Shown here: one piece after another, positions 25,759 through 33,987 of the stretch
Numbering within the stretch: the stretch's first letter is position 1
How the letters are laid out: every line of letters starts with the position of its first letter
Source of the DNA: an uncultured Clostridium sp.
GTDB lineage: Bacteria; Bacillota; Clostridia; Lachnospirales; Lachnospiraceae
NCBI GenBank assembly: GCA_947644195.1
Contig: CANRZB010000036.1
Location: forward strand, 1 to 41,443
Length of the DNA stretch: 41,443 bases
Direction: 5' to 3'
Position numbers and translations under genes: made by a program
The notes under the pieces: model-generated
The model's input: only the letters and a program-made list of their open reading frames with translations
What the model was told of the DNA's origin: nothing
Database searches by the model: none

Positions 25759-26532
25759 TTGCGTAATAAATTAAAAGACTTGGTACGGAAATATGGAATT
25801 GGCATAAGCTTGGGTATTGCAATAGCAGCAGGCTGCTTGGTCATGGATGCCGGAGAATGGTCTGTACTTTCAGATCATACAAAAAACGCAAAATATACCA
25901 TTGTAGTGGACAGTGGGCATGGCGGAATTGATCCGGGTAAAGTAAGCGCAGATGGCGCCTATGAAAAGGACATCAATTTGGCGATTGCATTAAAATTGAG
26001 GGATGAATTAAAGAAACGGGATTGTCAGGTCATTATGACCAGGGAGAGTGACGAGGGATTGTATGATGCGTCAGCTTCCAATAAAAAGATGTCTGATATG
26101 AAGAAGCGGATTGAAATTATGAATGAATCAAATCCAGATTTAATCATCAGCATCCACCAGAATAGTTTTTCGGATACGATTTCTAAGGGAGCCCAGGTGT
26201 TTTATCAGACGACTTCTGAAACCGGAAAAGCATTGGCAGAGACTTTACAGTCGATCTGGAAATCCAAGCTGGATCCCAACAATAACCGTCAGTGTAAAGC
26301 CAATAATGATTATTATCTGTTGCAACATTCCGATGCAACTATGGTTATTGTAGAATGTGGGTTTATGTCTAATCCGGGGGAGGCTGCCCAGTTACAGACG
26401 GAAGATTATCAGAGCAAAATTGCTTCTGTATTGGCAGAGGGTGTGATAGAATACTTAGAGAAACAGGATGGAAAAGAGGCACAGGATGAAAACGAAAGTA
26501 CAACGGATCAACCCGGAACAGTTTCGCAATGA
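25759..26532 (+). CDS. cwlD: N-acetylmuramoyl-L-alanine amidase, CwlD-like
   Basis: A 257-aa amidase_3 enzyme with an N-terminal membrane segment (about residues 13-30). Zinc and catalytic motifs are visible: VVDSGHGGIDPG, the Glu region KDINLAIALKL, ISIHQNSF and IVECGFMSNPGEA. CwlD in Bacillus removes peptide side chains from muramic acid so that muramic-delta-lactam can form in spore cortex; length and motifs agree with that subgroup, though a vegetative amidase cannot be excluded. The start is TTG 25759, with AGGAG 7 nt upstream and a positively charged, natural N-terminus. The end of the gene overlaps tsaC by 47 bp. The C-terminal tail of about 25 residues is hydrophilic and unstructured. 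Confidence 0.85.
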   Translation: MRNKLKDLVRKYGIGISLGIAIAAGCLVMDAGEWSVLSDHTKNAKYTIVVDSGHGGIDPGKVSADGAYEKDINLAIALKLRDELKKRDCQVIMTRESDEGLYDASASNKKMSDMKKRIEIMNESNPDLIISIHQNSFSDTISKGAQVFYQTTSETGKALAETLQSIWKSKLDPNNNRQCKANNDYYLLQHSDATMVIVECGFMSNPGEAAQLQTEDYQSKIASVLAEGVIEYLEKQDGKEAQDENESTTDQPGTVSQ

Positions 26533-27541
26533 GGAATTAGAGGAGGCATGCAGGGTATTACAACAGGAAGGATTGGTAGCATTTCCTACAGAGACTGTAT
26601 ATGGCCTGGGAGGAAACGCTATGCATCCGGAAGCAGCGGCAAAGATTTACGCAGCTAAGGGAAGGCCATCCGATAATCCGTTGATTATACATATTGCAGA
26701 TAGAAAGGCTTTGGAGGATATTGCAATAGAGGTTAGCGCAAAAGCGGAATGTCTGGCAGAAGCATTTTGGCCGGGGCCGTTGACAATGATATTTCAAAAA
26801 AGACAGCAGGTGCCATCTTCCACTACAGGTGGATTGGATACCGTGGCCGTCAGGATGCCTTCGCATCCGGTTGCCAGGGAATTGATACGTCAGTCAGGGG
26901 TCTATATTGCCGCACCGAGCGCTAATTTATCTGGCAGGCCCAGTCCGACACTGGCAGAGCATGTCGTAGAAGACTTGGAAGGAAGAATCGAGTTTATTTT
27001 GGATGGAGGGCCGGTTGGGATTGGTTTGGAATCTACCATTATAGATATGAGTGATTCCGAACCGATGATTTTGAGACCCGGCTATATTACCAGACCGATG
27101 CTGGAATCTGTGATAGGAAAAGTACAGATGGATCCGGCGGTTACAAACCGTGAAATGGATCCCCATCTTGTGGCAAAAGCACCAGGAATGAAGTACAGAC
27201 ATTATGCTCCACAGGGGCAATTGGTCATTGTGGAGGGAAACATAGAGGAGGTAATAAACAGAATTAATCAATTAGTTGTAGATCGGCAGCGTGAGGGAAA
27301 GTGCGTGGCGGTCATTGCGACAGAGGAAACTAAGGACAGGTATCAACAGGGCATTATTTGCAGTATAGGATCCAGAAAATGTGAGGGTTCCATTGCGGCA
27401 GGATTATATGATATTCTGCGCAAAATGGATCATTTGGGGGCAGAATATATCTACGCAGAGAGTTTTGAGGAGGATGATCTGGGACAAGCCATTATGAATC
27501 GAATGTGGAAAGCAGCGGGATATCGATTGCTGAAAGCATGA
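26486..27541 (+). CDS. tsaC: L-threonylcarbamoyladenylate synthase (Sua5/TsaC, YwlC)
   Basis: A 351-aa full-length Sua5-type enzyme. It makes threonylcarbamoyl-AMP for the universal t6A37 modification of ANN-decoding tRNAs. The YrdC domain (1-205) shows GLVAFPTETVYGLGGNA, KIYAAKGRPSDNPLIIHI, FWPGPLTMIF, VAVRMPSHPVA and APSANLSGRPSPT; the C-terminal Sua5 domain begins after PGMKYRHYAPQG and ends DDLGQAIMNRMWKAAGY. ATG 26486 with AAAGAGG is preferred over ATG 26468. The order tsaC, phosphatase, rpiB matches ywlC-ywlE-ywlF of Bacillus subtilis. Confidence 0.95.
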   Translation: MKTKVQRINPEQFRNEELEEACRVLQQEGLVAFPTETVYGLGGNAMHPEAAAKIYAAKGRPSDNPLIIHIADRKALEDIAIEVSAKAECLAEAFWPGPLTMIFQKRQQVPSSTTGGLDTVAVRMPSHPVARELIRQSGVYIAAPSANLSGRPSPTLAEHVVEDLEGRIEFILDGGPVGIGLESTIIDMSDSEPMILRPGYITRPMLESVIGKVQMDPAVTNREMDPHLVAKAPGMKYRHYAPQGQLVIVEGNIEEVINRINQLVVDRQREGKCVAVIATEETKDRYQQGIICSIGSRKCEGSIAAGLYDILRKMDHLGAEYIYAESFEEDDLGQAIMNRMWKAAGYRLLKA

Positions 27542-27560
27542 GAAAGGAGCGTGATGCAGG

Positions 27561-28013
27561 ATGAAGTATGATAAAATTATATTTATCTGTACACGAAATA
27601 CATTTCTGAGTCCACTGGCAGAGGCTATTTTCCGCAACAAAACACTGGGTGAGAAGCCAGAGTTATATTCCAGGGGATTGGTCGTTCTGTTTGAGGAGCC
27701 GATTAATCCTAAAGTAAATCTTCTGTTGAGCAAATATAACATACCGGTAAGTAACCATGGTCAGTCAAGGCAGATGGAAGAATCAGACATTACAGAGGAA
27801 ACCTTGATTCTGACGATGACGCTGTCTGAAAAAATACAGTTTTTAGAGAAGTTTGGCAGCCGTGGACATGTTTATACGCTTGGGGAGTATACGGGTGAAG
27901 AGACTGATGTGATGGATCCCTATGGTGAAGGGGAGGAAGGTTATATCCAATGCTGTGAAGAGTTGATGAGAAGAATAACCTTGATGACGGACCGGTTGCG
28001 GCAGGAGGTATGA
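27561..28013 (+). CDS. Low-molecular-weight phosphatase-family protein (YwlE-like) lacking the catalytic Arg
   Basis: A 150-aa member of the family of LMW protein-tyrosine and protein-arginine phosphatases. Length, the N-terminal beta-strand DKIIFIC and the general-acid loop DVMDPYGEG are conserved. The phosphate-binding loop, normally C-x5-R-S/T, here reads C10-TRNTF-L16-S17: the nucleophile Cys is kept, but the invariant Arg is Leu, and the loop Gly is Arg. The DNA reads tgt aca cga aat aca ttt ctg agt, with no frameshift. It sits where ywlE lies in Bacillus, 19 bp after tsaC. The protein is probably catalytically altered or inactive and may bind a ligand instead; this is inference. Confidence 0.85.
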   Translation: MKYDKIIFICTRNTFLSPLAEAIFRNKTLGEKPELYSRGLVVLFEEPINPKVNLLLSKYNIPVSNHGQSRQMEESDITEETLILTMTLSEKIQFLEKFGSRGHVYTLGEYTGEETDVMDPYGEGEEGYIQCCEELMRRITLMTDRLRQEV

Positions 28014-28116
28014 GTTGGGACAATTGGGAACTGACCTGTGACAAAAGCAGGAACAGGCAGGAGAATGGATTGCAGTATATATCATGAAATAAATGTATGA
28101 ATGGAGGTAGATGGCA

Positions 28117-28545
28117 ATGATAGCGTTGGGAAGTGATCGTGCAGGATTTGGATTAAAACAGGAAGTGATTCAGTATTTGGAGGAGGAGAAGATCGAATAC
28201 CAGGATTATGGCTGTTATGATGAGACAGTCTGTGACTATCCAGTTTATGCCAAAGCGGTGGCAGAGGCAATAATCGCTGGAGATTGCGACAAGGGAATTC
28301 TGATTTGCGGCACGGGGATTGGAATATCCATTGCGGCAAATAAAGTGAAGGGAATTCGTGCTGCGCTATGTCATGATACCTTTAGCGCACAGGCAACCAG
28401 GGAGCATAATGATGCCAATATTCTGGCAATGGGTGCACGGGTGATAGGTCCAGGACTTGCAGTCAAAATTGTAGAGACTTTTTTGAATACGGAATTTTCG
28501 GGAGAGGAACGTCATGTGAATCGAATTCGACAGATTGAAGAATGA
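28117..28545 (+). CDS. rpiB: Ribose-5-phosphate isomerase B
   Basis: A 142-aa RpiB/LacAB-family isomerase that interconverts ribose-5-phosphate and ribulose-5-phosphate in the pentose-phosphate pathway. The core motifs are GSDRAGFGLK, YPVYAKAVAEAI, the active-site Cys loop ILICGTGIGISIAANKVKGIRAALCHD and REHNDANILAMGARVIG. The usual DHAG is DRAG here (Arg8 in place of His). ATG 28117 is chosen because GGAGG at 28103-28107 is 9 nt away, versus 3 nt for ATG 28111. It completes the ywlC-E-F-like gene order and is 103 bp after the phosphatase-like gene. Confidence 0.93.
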   Translation: MIALGSDRAGFGLKQEVIQYLEEEKIEYQDYGCYDETVCDYPVYAKAVAEAIIAGDCDKGILICGTGIGISIAANKVKGIRAALCHDTFSAQATREHNDANILAMGARVIGPGLAVKIVETFLNTEFSGEERHVNRIRQIEE

Positions 28546-28645
28546 TTGCTTAGTACCATAAAAATAGAGTGGAATAACGCAATTATATATTCTTACCGTC
28601 GATACACGGGAGAAATGATTTTTGGGAGACTGTCTGGACGAGTTC

Positions 28646-28674
28646 TTGACACAGAGAAATCCTAGCAGTAAAAT
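28646..28674 (+). promoter_or_regulatory. Near-consensus promoter of ilvE
   Basis: Perfect TTGACA (28646-28651), 17-bp spacer, TAAAAT (28669-28674). The leader is only about 50 nt, too short for a T-box or a large riboswitch. Confidence 0.8.
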
Positions 28675-28732
28675 TGGATTAGTGATTGAAAGAATAATCG
28701 TGATGCGAGGATACGAAAGGAAGTAATGCAAA

Positions 28733-29758
28733 ATGGCAAAGAAAGACATCGATTGGAGTAACATAGGATTTGGTTACATGAAAACGGACAAGCGTTATGT
28801 CTCTAACTTTAAGGATGGTGCATGGGACGCCGGCGCGATGACGGAAGACGACCAGATTACCATGAGTGAGTGTGCCTGTGTACTGCAATATGCACAGACC
28901 ATTTTTGAGGGTTTGAAGGCTTACACAACGGAGGATGGACATGTGGTATGTTTTCGTCCTGACTTAAATGCAGAGCGTATGCAGCAGTCGGCAGAGCGCT
29001 TAGAGATGCCGGTATTGCCAAAAGAGCGTTTTATCGATGCCGTTGTTCAGACTGTGGAAGCAAATATGGATTATGTACCGCCATATGGTTCCGGGGCAAC
29101 GTTATATATACGTCCCTATATGTTTGGCAGCAATGCGGTAATTGGCGTTGCGCCGGCGGATGAATATCAATTCCGTGTATTCTGTACACCAGTTGGCCCG
29201 TACTTTAAGGGTGGGGCAAAGCCAATCACGATTCGGGTATCTGATTTTGACCGTGCAGCTCCTCACGGTAGTGGACACATCAAGGCGGGACTGAACTATG
29301 CAATGAGCCTGCATGCGATTGTTGATGCACACAAACAGGGATTTGATGAAAACATGTATCTGGATCCGGCTACCCGGACTAAGGTAGAGGAGACAGGGGG
29401 AGCGAACTTCCTCTTTATTACGAAGGATAACAAGGTGGTAACACCGAAGTCTGACAGTATTCTTCCATCCATTACCCGCCGTTCGCTGATGTATGTAGCA
29501 GAGAAGTATCTGGGACTGGAAGTTGAGCAACGAGAGGTAACCCTGGAAGAAGTCAAAGATTTTGCAGAATGTGGTTTGTGTGGAACTGCTGCAGTTATCT
29601 CTCCGGTTGGGAAGATTGTAGATCATGGCAAGGAAATCTGTTTCCCAAGTGGAATGGAAAATATGGGACCAATTACTCAGAAGTTATACGATACGCTGAC
29701 AGGAATCCAAATGGGTCGGATAGATGCACCGGAGGGTTGGATTAAAGTGATTCGTTAG
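28733..29758 (+). CDS. ilvE: Branched-chain amino acid aminotransferase
   Basis: A 341-aa PLP-dependent fold-type IV transaminase that interconverts Leu, Ile and Val with their 2-oxoacids. It shows FEGLKAYTTEDGHVVCFRPDLN, SGATLYIRPYMFGS, the PLP-binding Lys184 in SGHIKAGLNYAMSL, VEETGGANFLFI, SILPSITRRS and CGLCGTAAVISPVG. The ATG has AAAGGAAG 9 nt upstream. It is monocistronic, with its own promoter and terminator. Its valine-side product, 2-oxoisovalerate, is the substrate of PanB encoded in the same window and a possible substrate of the ferredoxin oxidoreductase downstream. Confidence 0.95.
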   Translation: MAKKDIDWSNIGFGYMKTDKRYVSNFKDGAWDAGAMTEDDQITMSECACVLQYAQTIFEGLKAYTTEDGHVVCFRPDLNAERMQQSAERLEMPVLPKERFIDAVVQTVEANMDYVPPYGSGATLYIRPYMFGSNAVIGVAPADEYQFRVFCTPVGPYFKGGAKPITIRVSDFDRAAPHGSGHIKAGLNYAMSLHAIVDAHKQGFDENMYLDPATRTKVEETGGANFLFITKDNKVVTPKSDSILPSITRRSLMYVAEKYLGLEVEQREVTLEEVKDFAECGLCGTAAVISPVGKIVDHGKEICFPSGMENMGPITQKLYDTLTGIQMGRIDAPEGWIKVIR

Positions 29759-29807
29759 AAATAGGAGATCCTATGGGCTTTGATCTGTCCAAAGGATCTC
29801 CTATTTT
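29759..29807. terminator. Strong intrinsic terminator after ilvE
   Basis: AAATAGGAGATCCT (29759-29772) pairs with AGGATCTCCTATTT (29793-29806), 14 bp, followed by T residues. It lies immediately after the stop codon and also faces the convergent SipL-like gene. Confidence 0.85.
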
Positions 29808-29860
29808 ATCGAATAGGAAATTCTTTCATATTGCCGAAGAGATAAGAAAAAACAGGAAAA

Positions 29861-31468
29861 CTATAAAATTCCTTCGGTTTGTTTGAGTAACAATAATTTA
29901 TCTCCGGGATGAATCTCATCTCGTTCCAGATGATTTAATTCATGGATACTATCTATGGTAGTGTGGAATGTCTTGGCTATGCTCCATAGGCTATCACCGC
30001 TTTTGACGATATAGCCTATAAGACCAGGCATTTCCTGAAACCGTTCCAGGTCGATCGGTGTCTCGTCAAAGGAGGTAACGATATTACCGCCACATCCGGT
30101 AAATACCAGAACGCTTAGATTTAGTACGGCTTTGACCTCGATTTCTTCCCGGTCCAGCATGATAACGTTGATATTATTGATTTCTGTCTGCAGCTCATAG
30201 CTGTCGGTTGGCTGGATATTCCGTACCTCTATTGTGTGTTCAAAAGGAATCGAACCTTTCTGGACATTGAGCGGTCTGGCGTCATCTTCGGAGACGTAGA
30301 GAATTTCTACTTCCAATACGCCTTCTAATAAAATGCCGTCTTCTGTAATGGACTGGTCGTCAATCTGGATTTGCCCGGAAGCATTGCAGATCTGCAGGAT
30401 GCCTTCCCGGTCTGGTTCGATTTTAATACGATCGGCAATGCGCAGGTTACTCTGGTTTTTGACACGCAGATGACGGGTACACGCTTCTTTGTGGTGAAGC
30501 TGCAGTTCGCATTTTGTTGAATAAGCATCTTTCAGGTATTCGAAACTTTCTTCCTGATAAAATTTCATATCAAGATGTAATGTCATCTCAAGATCAATGA
30601 CACGGACTTCTCCATCTTCATCGGGACGGAATTCCAGAAGTTTCTTGCCCGGAATTACAGCAATATCTGCTACCATATCTTCGTTACAGCCCGGACAGGA
30701 TACGAGACCGTCAAAAGGGAGTTCCGTTTCATAGAATTCCAGTGTCCGCTCATCATCTTCCGGTGCGTATAGAACAAATACCGTCAGATCCCCGGAAATG
30801 CGGATGCCGTCATCCGTGAGCCTGGTTGCAAGTCCCTGCGGCGTCATTTCGTAATAGAGGAGAGACTCACAGTTTGGTTTGCCTTTTGGAAGAGAGGTTT
30901 CTTCCTTAATGCGGAAGATATCTTTGCTCTGCATGGCGAGATTCGTCAATGTCATTGTCTGGTACTGTTGATGTAGTCCTTCCGGGGTAGAAATGTCTTC
31001 CATTTCTGCCCGTGCTGCCTCATCGGATACAATGCGCACGCCGATTTCCAGATCTTCGTTTTCATCCTGGCAGCAATGCAAACTGAGGATGGAACGGATA
31101 CTGATTTTGCGGGAGTTAATCAGACCGGCTTGACAGTCTTCCAGATCAAAATGACAGTGGACGTCCCGTTCGGTAGAGGCGTCTTCCATATTTATGGATT
31201 CCTCAAAAGGAATCTGCCCCTGCATGGTATGTATTGGTCTAAAATCCGCTGTGCTGAGATATAGCAGGGAGAACAGCAGTTGTCCACGAACAAGGACACG
31301 ATCTGTTTCCGGTGTGGTTTCCTGGATCTGCACCTCACCTTGTACTTTGATGATATGGTCGATGTCCGGTTTAGTATCCGGCACATTGATATCGTCCTCC
31401 AGTGTCAACTGGATATCACTGCGACATTTTGTCTGATTGGTATGAATTCGTTTGGTAATGAGTTCCAT
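29861..31468 (-). CDS. sipL: DUF3794 and LysM domain protein, SipL-like spore coat morphogenesis factor
   Basis: A 535-aa protein with three DUF3794 (SpoVID/SipL-type) domains at about residues 30-150, 180-300 and 330-450, and a C-terminal LysM (about 485-528) with GYIVKSGDSLWSIAKTFHTTIDSIHELNHL. This arrangement is that of SipL in Clostridioides difficile, which binds the coat ATPase SpoIVA through its LysM and is needed for coat assembly around the forespore. There is no signal peptide, in keeping with action in the mother-cell cytoplasm. A sigma-E-like promoter lies about 70 bp upstream. AAAGGG precedes the ATG. The gene symbol reflects domain architecture, not proven orthology. Confidence 0.82.
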   Translation of the reverse strand: MELITKRIHTNQTKCRSDIQLTLEDDINVPDTKPDIDHIIKVQGEVQIQETTPETDRVLVRGQLLFSLLYLSTADFRPIHTMQGQIPFEESINMEDASTERDVHCHFDLEDCQAGLINSRKISIRSILSLHCCQDENEDLEIGVRIVSDEAARAEMEDISTPEGLHQQYQTMTLTNLAMQSKDIFRIKEETSLPKGKPNCESLLYYEMTPQGLATRLTDDGIRISGDLTVFVLYAPEDDERTLEFYETELPFDGLVSCPGCNEDMVADIAVIPGKKLLEFRPDEDGEVRVIDLEMTLHLDMKFYQEESFEYLKDAYSTKCELQLHHKEACTRHLRVKNQSNLRIADRIKIEPDREGILQICNASGQIQIDDQSITEDGILLEGVLEVEILYVSEDDARPLNVQKGSIPFEHTIEVRNIQPTDSYELQTEINNINVIMLDREEIEVKAVLNLSVLVFTGCGGNIVTSFDETPIDLERFQEMPGLIGYIVKSGDSLWSIAKTFHTTIDSIHELNHLERDEIHPGDKLLLLKQTEGIL

Positions 31469-31545
31469 GTCTTTAGCCCTTTCTAATCCTGTTTATATCT
31501 GGGGGACAGCGGAGAGTGCGTCCCATTTTCAGATAGGTCTATCAT

Positions 31546-31572
31546 AATGTATGCGAATAGACAGTAATATAG
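31546..31572 (-). promoter_or_regulatory. Sigma-E-like sporulation promoter of the SipL-like gene
   Basis: On the minus strand ATATT (plus 31566-31570), 12-bp spacer, CATACATT (plus 31546-31553). The -10 matches the mother-cell sigma-E consensus CATACAnT exactly; the spacer is one or two bases shorter than typical. Confidence 0.5.
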
Positions 31573-31587
31573 AACATTTCGCTGTAA

Positions 31588-31616
31588 TTGCCTAACGGGA
31601 TTCCTTGTGATAGAAT
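31588..31616 (+). promoter_or_regulatory. Promoter of the GNAT gene
   Basis: TTGCCT (31588-31593), 17-bp spacer, TAGAAT (31611-31616) with TGA extended -10. It is divergent from the sigma-E-like promoter of the SipL-like gene. Confidence 0.5.
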
Positions 31617-31639
31617 GAAAATTGGATGAGAGAAGTGGA

Positions 31640-31675
31640 AGCATCACCCAACCTAATACAAGATGCTGGTTTTTT
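31640..31675 (+). terminator. Terminator-like hairpin in the GNAT leader
   Basis: AGCATC (31640-31645) pairs with GATGCT (31662-31667), followed by GG and six T. It falls between the promoter and the GNAT start, so it could act as an attenuator; the stem is only 6 bp. Confidence 0.3.
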
Positions 31676-31728
31676 GAGAAAAATTAGATCTAGAAGAATC
31701 AGAAAATGCAGAACGGAGTGGAGCAGGG

Positions 31729-32208
31729 ATGACAGAACAGAAAGAGCCAGACAAAAAAGTGCCGGATATTACATATACTAATCATATTACCGTAGAGGAT
31801 TATAACGCCCTGCGTCAGGCGGTCAATTGGATCCGTGTCACAGAGAAACGGGCGTCGATTGCATTGCAACATTCTTTTTATCTCTGCGTGGCTGTCTGTG
31901 GAGACCAGCCGGTGGGTATGGCGAGAATTGTCAGTGACGGCGGTTACACCTATTTTATTACCGATGTCATTGTGCATCCTGATTATCAGAGTTTTCATAT
32001 CGGAACAGAATTAATCAGCCGGGTTTTGGATTATATTGAGAAAGATGTTGTCGATGGGGAAACCGTGATGGTCAGCTTGATGGCGGCATATGAGAGGGAG
32101 AGTTTTTATGAGCGGTTCGGATTCCACACCAGGCCATTTGGAAATCATGGACCCGGTATGTCCATGTGGGTTTCCCGTGATGTGACAGGAAAAGTCATCA
32201 CAGCATAA
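31729..32208 (+). CDS. GNAT-family N-acetyltransferase
   Basis: A 159-aa Gcn5-related acetyltransferase. The central beta-strand TYFITDVIVHPDYQSFHIGTELI carries the acetyl-CoA-binding motif A (Q-x-x-x-I-G variant of Q/R-x-x-G-x-G/A), and the C-terminal part has ESFYERFGFHTRP, the usual motif B end. The ending GPGMSMWV is frequent in small clostridial GNATs of unknown substrate. GGAG and AGGG precede ATG 31729. It is monocistronic and converges on DUF4250. Confidence 0.88.
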   Translation: MTEQKEPDKKVPDITYTNHITVEDYNALRQAVNWIRVTEKRASIALQHSFYLCVAVCGDQPVGMARIVSDGGYTYFITDVIVHPDYQSFHIGTELISRVLDYIEKDVVDGETVMVSLMAAYERESFYERFGFHTRPFGNHGPGMSMWVSRDVTGKVITA

Positions 32209-32231
32209 GTACAAAGAAATGGAATCTCTGT

Positions 32232-32408
32232 TTAGACAAACTGGTTTCGCTCAGGTTCATAGTGGTAATCAATAGCCGCCAGTTTAGCACAAATTTCATC
32301 TTCCGACAGATCCATAGTTTTACAAAGATCTGTCAGGGATGGATAGAAATCACGTAATTGTGTGTTTAGATAACTGACTAGCATCATAGGATCCTTTGGA
32401 ATATTCAT
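32232..32408 (-). CDS. DUF4250 domain protein
   Basis: A 58-aa protein beginning MNIPKDPMMLVSYLNTQLRD and ending AAIDYHYEPERNQFV, which match the ends of the short DUF4250 family common in Firmicutes. No function is known. The start at 32408 follows GGGGGC; a four-codon-longer version from 32420 lacks a ribosome site. It lies 39 bp downstream of murG on the same strand, so the two are probably co-transcribed. Confidence 0.85.
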   Translation of the reverse strand: MNIPKDPMMLVSYLNTQLRDFYPSLTDLCKTMDLSEDEICAKLAAIDYHYEPERNQFV

Positions 32409-32447
32409 GACAGCCCCCATCGTTAAAAAATACTAAGTGAACAGTGT

Positions 32448-33536
32448 TTATTTTTGTATCTTCTTATTATGTCTTCTGGCTTCTTCAATCAATCCTACTA
32501 TTTTTTCAATGGAGTTATTTAACTGGCTTTTTTTCATAGCTTTCGCATAGAGATCACGGTCGCGGTAGGCCGTTTGAACAGCGTTCCATAACGCATCGTT
32601 CGTTAATTCATTCTCCTGGATCACAATGCTGTAACCGGATTTTTCAAAAGAAGCCGCGTTGAGAATCTGATCGCCACGGCTGGCTTCTGCAGAAAGTGGA
32701 ATCAGGATATTCGGTTTCCGCAATGCCAAAATTTCGCAGATTGCATTGGCACCTGCGCGGGAAATCATGATATCGGCGGCGGCCATCAGATCGCTTAATT
32801 CTTCTTTAATATATTCGTATTGTACATATCCCTTGGTATTTTGTAGAGACTGGTCCACTTTTCCCTTGCCGCAGAGGTGGATGACCTGAAACTGTTCCAG
32901 GAGGCGTGGCAGGATGCGGCGAACGGCCTCATTCACAGCAGCGGCACCCAAACTTCCACCAATAATCAGAATGACCGGCTTCGTATTGGAGAATCCACAG
33001 AAAGATAATCCTTTTGTCTTATTTCCTTGAAACAATTCCTGGCGGATCGGCGAGCCGGTTAGAACGGCTTTGGATGCTGGAAGATGCTGCATCGTTTCAG
33101 GAAAATTTGTACAAACCCGATGCGCGCATGGGATGCAAATTTTGTTGGCTAGACCTGGTGTCATGTCGGACTCGTGGATGACACAGGGGATACCACGGCT
33201 TTTTGCGGCAAGTACTACCGGAACAGCGACAAAACCACCTTTGGAAAATACAACGTCAGGTTTTAATTTGCCCAGTAGACGTCTTGCCTGCCCCAGACCC
33301 TTGATGACCTTAAATGGATCGCTCAGGTTTTTAGGATCTATGTAGCGGCGTAGCTTACCGCTGGAAATGCCATAATATGGGATTCCAATATCGCCAATCA
33401 ACTGGCTTTCGATCCCGTGATAGGAACCAATATAGTGTATGTCGTATCCTTTTTCCTGTAGTTCCGGGATTAAGGCTATATTAGGTGTGACATGGCCTGC
33501 CGTGCCGCCTCCGGTCATTACAATTCTTTTTTTCAT
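32448..33536 (-). CDS. murG: UDP-GlcNAc:lipid I N-acetylglucosaminyltransferase MurG
   Basis: A 362-aa GT28 enzyme that adds GlcNAc to lipid I at the inner membrane face, the last cytoplasmic step of peptidoglycan precursor synthesis. Motifs: TGGGTAGHVTPNIAL (lipid-binding glycine loop), FSKGGFVAVPVVLAA, IHESDMTPGLANKI, LIIGGSLGAAAVNE (second glycine loop) and MISRAGANAICEILALRKPNILIPL (nucleotide-sugar site). AAAGGAG precedes the start. It stands outside any division/cell-wall cluster; its only apparent partner is DUF4250. Confidence 0.96.
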   Translation of the reverse strand: MKKRIVMTGGGTAGHVTPNIALIPELQEKGYDIHYIGSYHGIESQLIGDIGIPYYGISSGKLRRYIDPKNLSDPFKVIKGLGQARRLLGKLKPDVVFSKGGFVAVPVVLAAKSRGIPCVIHESDMTPGLANKICIPCAHRVCTNFPETMQHLPASKAVLTGSPIRQELFQGNKTKGLSFCGFSNTKPVILIIGGSLGAAAVNEAVRRILPRLLEQFQVIHLCGKGKVDQSLQNTKGYVQYEYIKEELSDLMAAADIMISRAGANAICEILALRKPNILIPLSAEASRGDQILNAASFEKSGYSIVIQENELTNDALWNAVQTAYRDRDLYAKAMKKSQLNNSIEKIVGLIEEARRHNKKIQK

Positions 33537-33778
33537 AAAGAAACTCCTTTCCAGATGAGTCCGATTTTGTTTCTTATTGATCTTCTGTAGATAGTATATG
33601 CAAATTCTTCATCAACAGTATAGTATAAAATGGGATTTGCCGCAATGTGAAATTGTGCTGCTTTCTGTGAAGATTTATGCTTTTTTGGTAGATATTTAGA
33701 ATTTGCCTGTCATCGTGTTTTATGTTTTTATCAAATAAGTATCATCAATGATAGGAGAACAATATGCTAGATTTTAAT

Positions 33779-33814
33779 TGATAAGTTTTTTCCCGGATTA
33801 TGATAAGTTTTTTT
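33779..33814 (+). repeat. 22-bp-spaced direct repeat upstream of the GH5 gene
   Basis: TGATAAGTTTTTT at 33779-33791 and 33801-33813, exactly two helical turns apart, about 60 bp before the GH5 -35 box. The surrounding 33537-33987 is AT-rich and gene-free; apart from this repeat and the promoters nothing else was seen in it. Confidence 0.45.
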
Positions 33815-33872
33815 ATTTTTCTATCCTATTAAATTATTTTTTAAAGAAGTGATTGGGACATACATTTTCTAA

Positions 33873-33901
33873 TTGAAAATTATTGCTATGGATGTTACAC
33901 T
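33873..33901 (+). promoter_or_regulatory. Promoter of the GH5 gene
   Basis: TTGAAA (33873-33878), 17-bp spacer, TACACT (33896-33901) with TGT extended -10; the leader is about 80 nt. Confidence 0.5.
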
Positions 33902-33987
33902 GTTGCTGAAAAGTATCTTTTGCTGTTAAAGGAATACATAACAGGAGAGGATGAATCAACGGATAAGAAGGAAAGGAGTTGCTATTT

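Noticed and set aside
27561-28013. Frameshift or pseudogene explanation for the odd phosphatase loop
   Set aside because: The frame is uninterrupted over the full family length and the rest of the protein is well kept.
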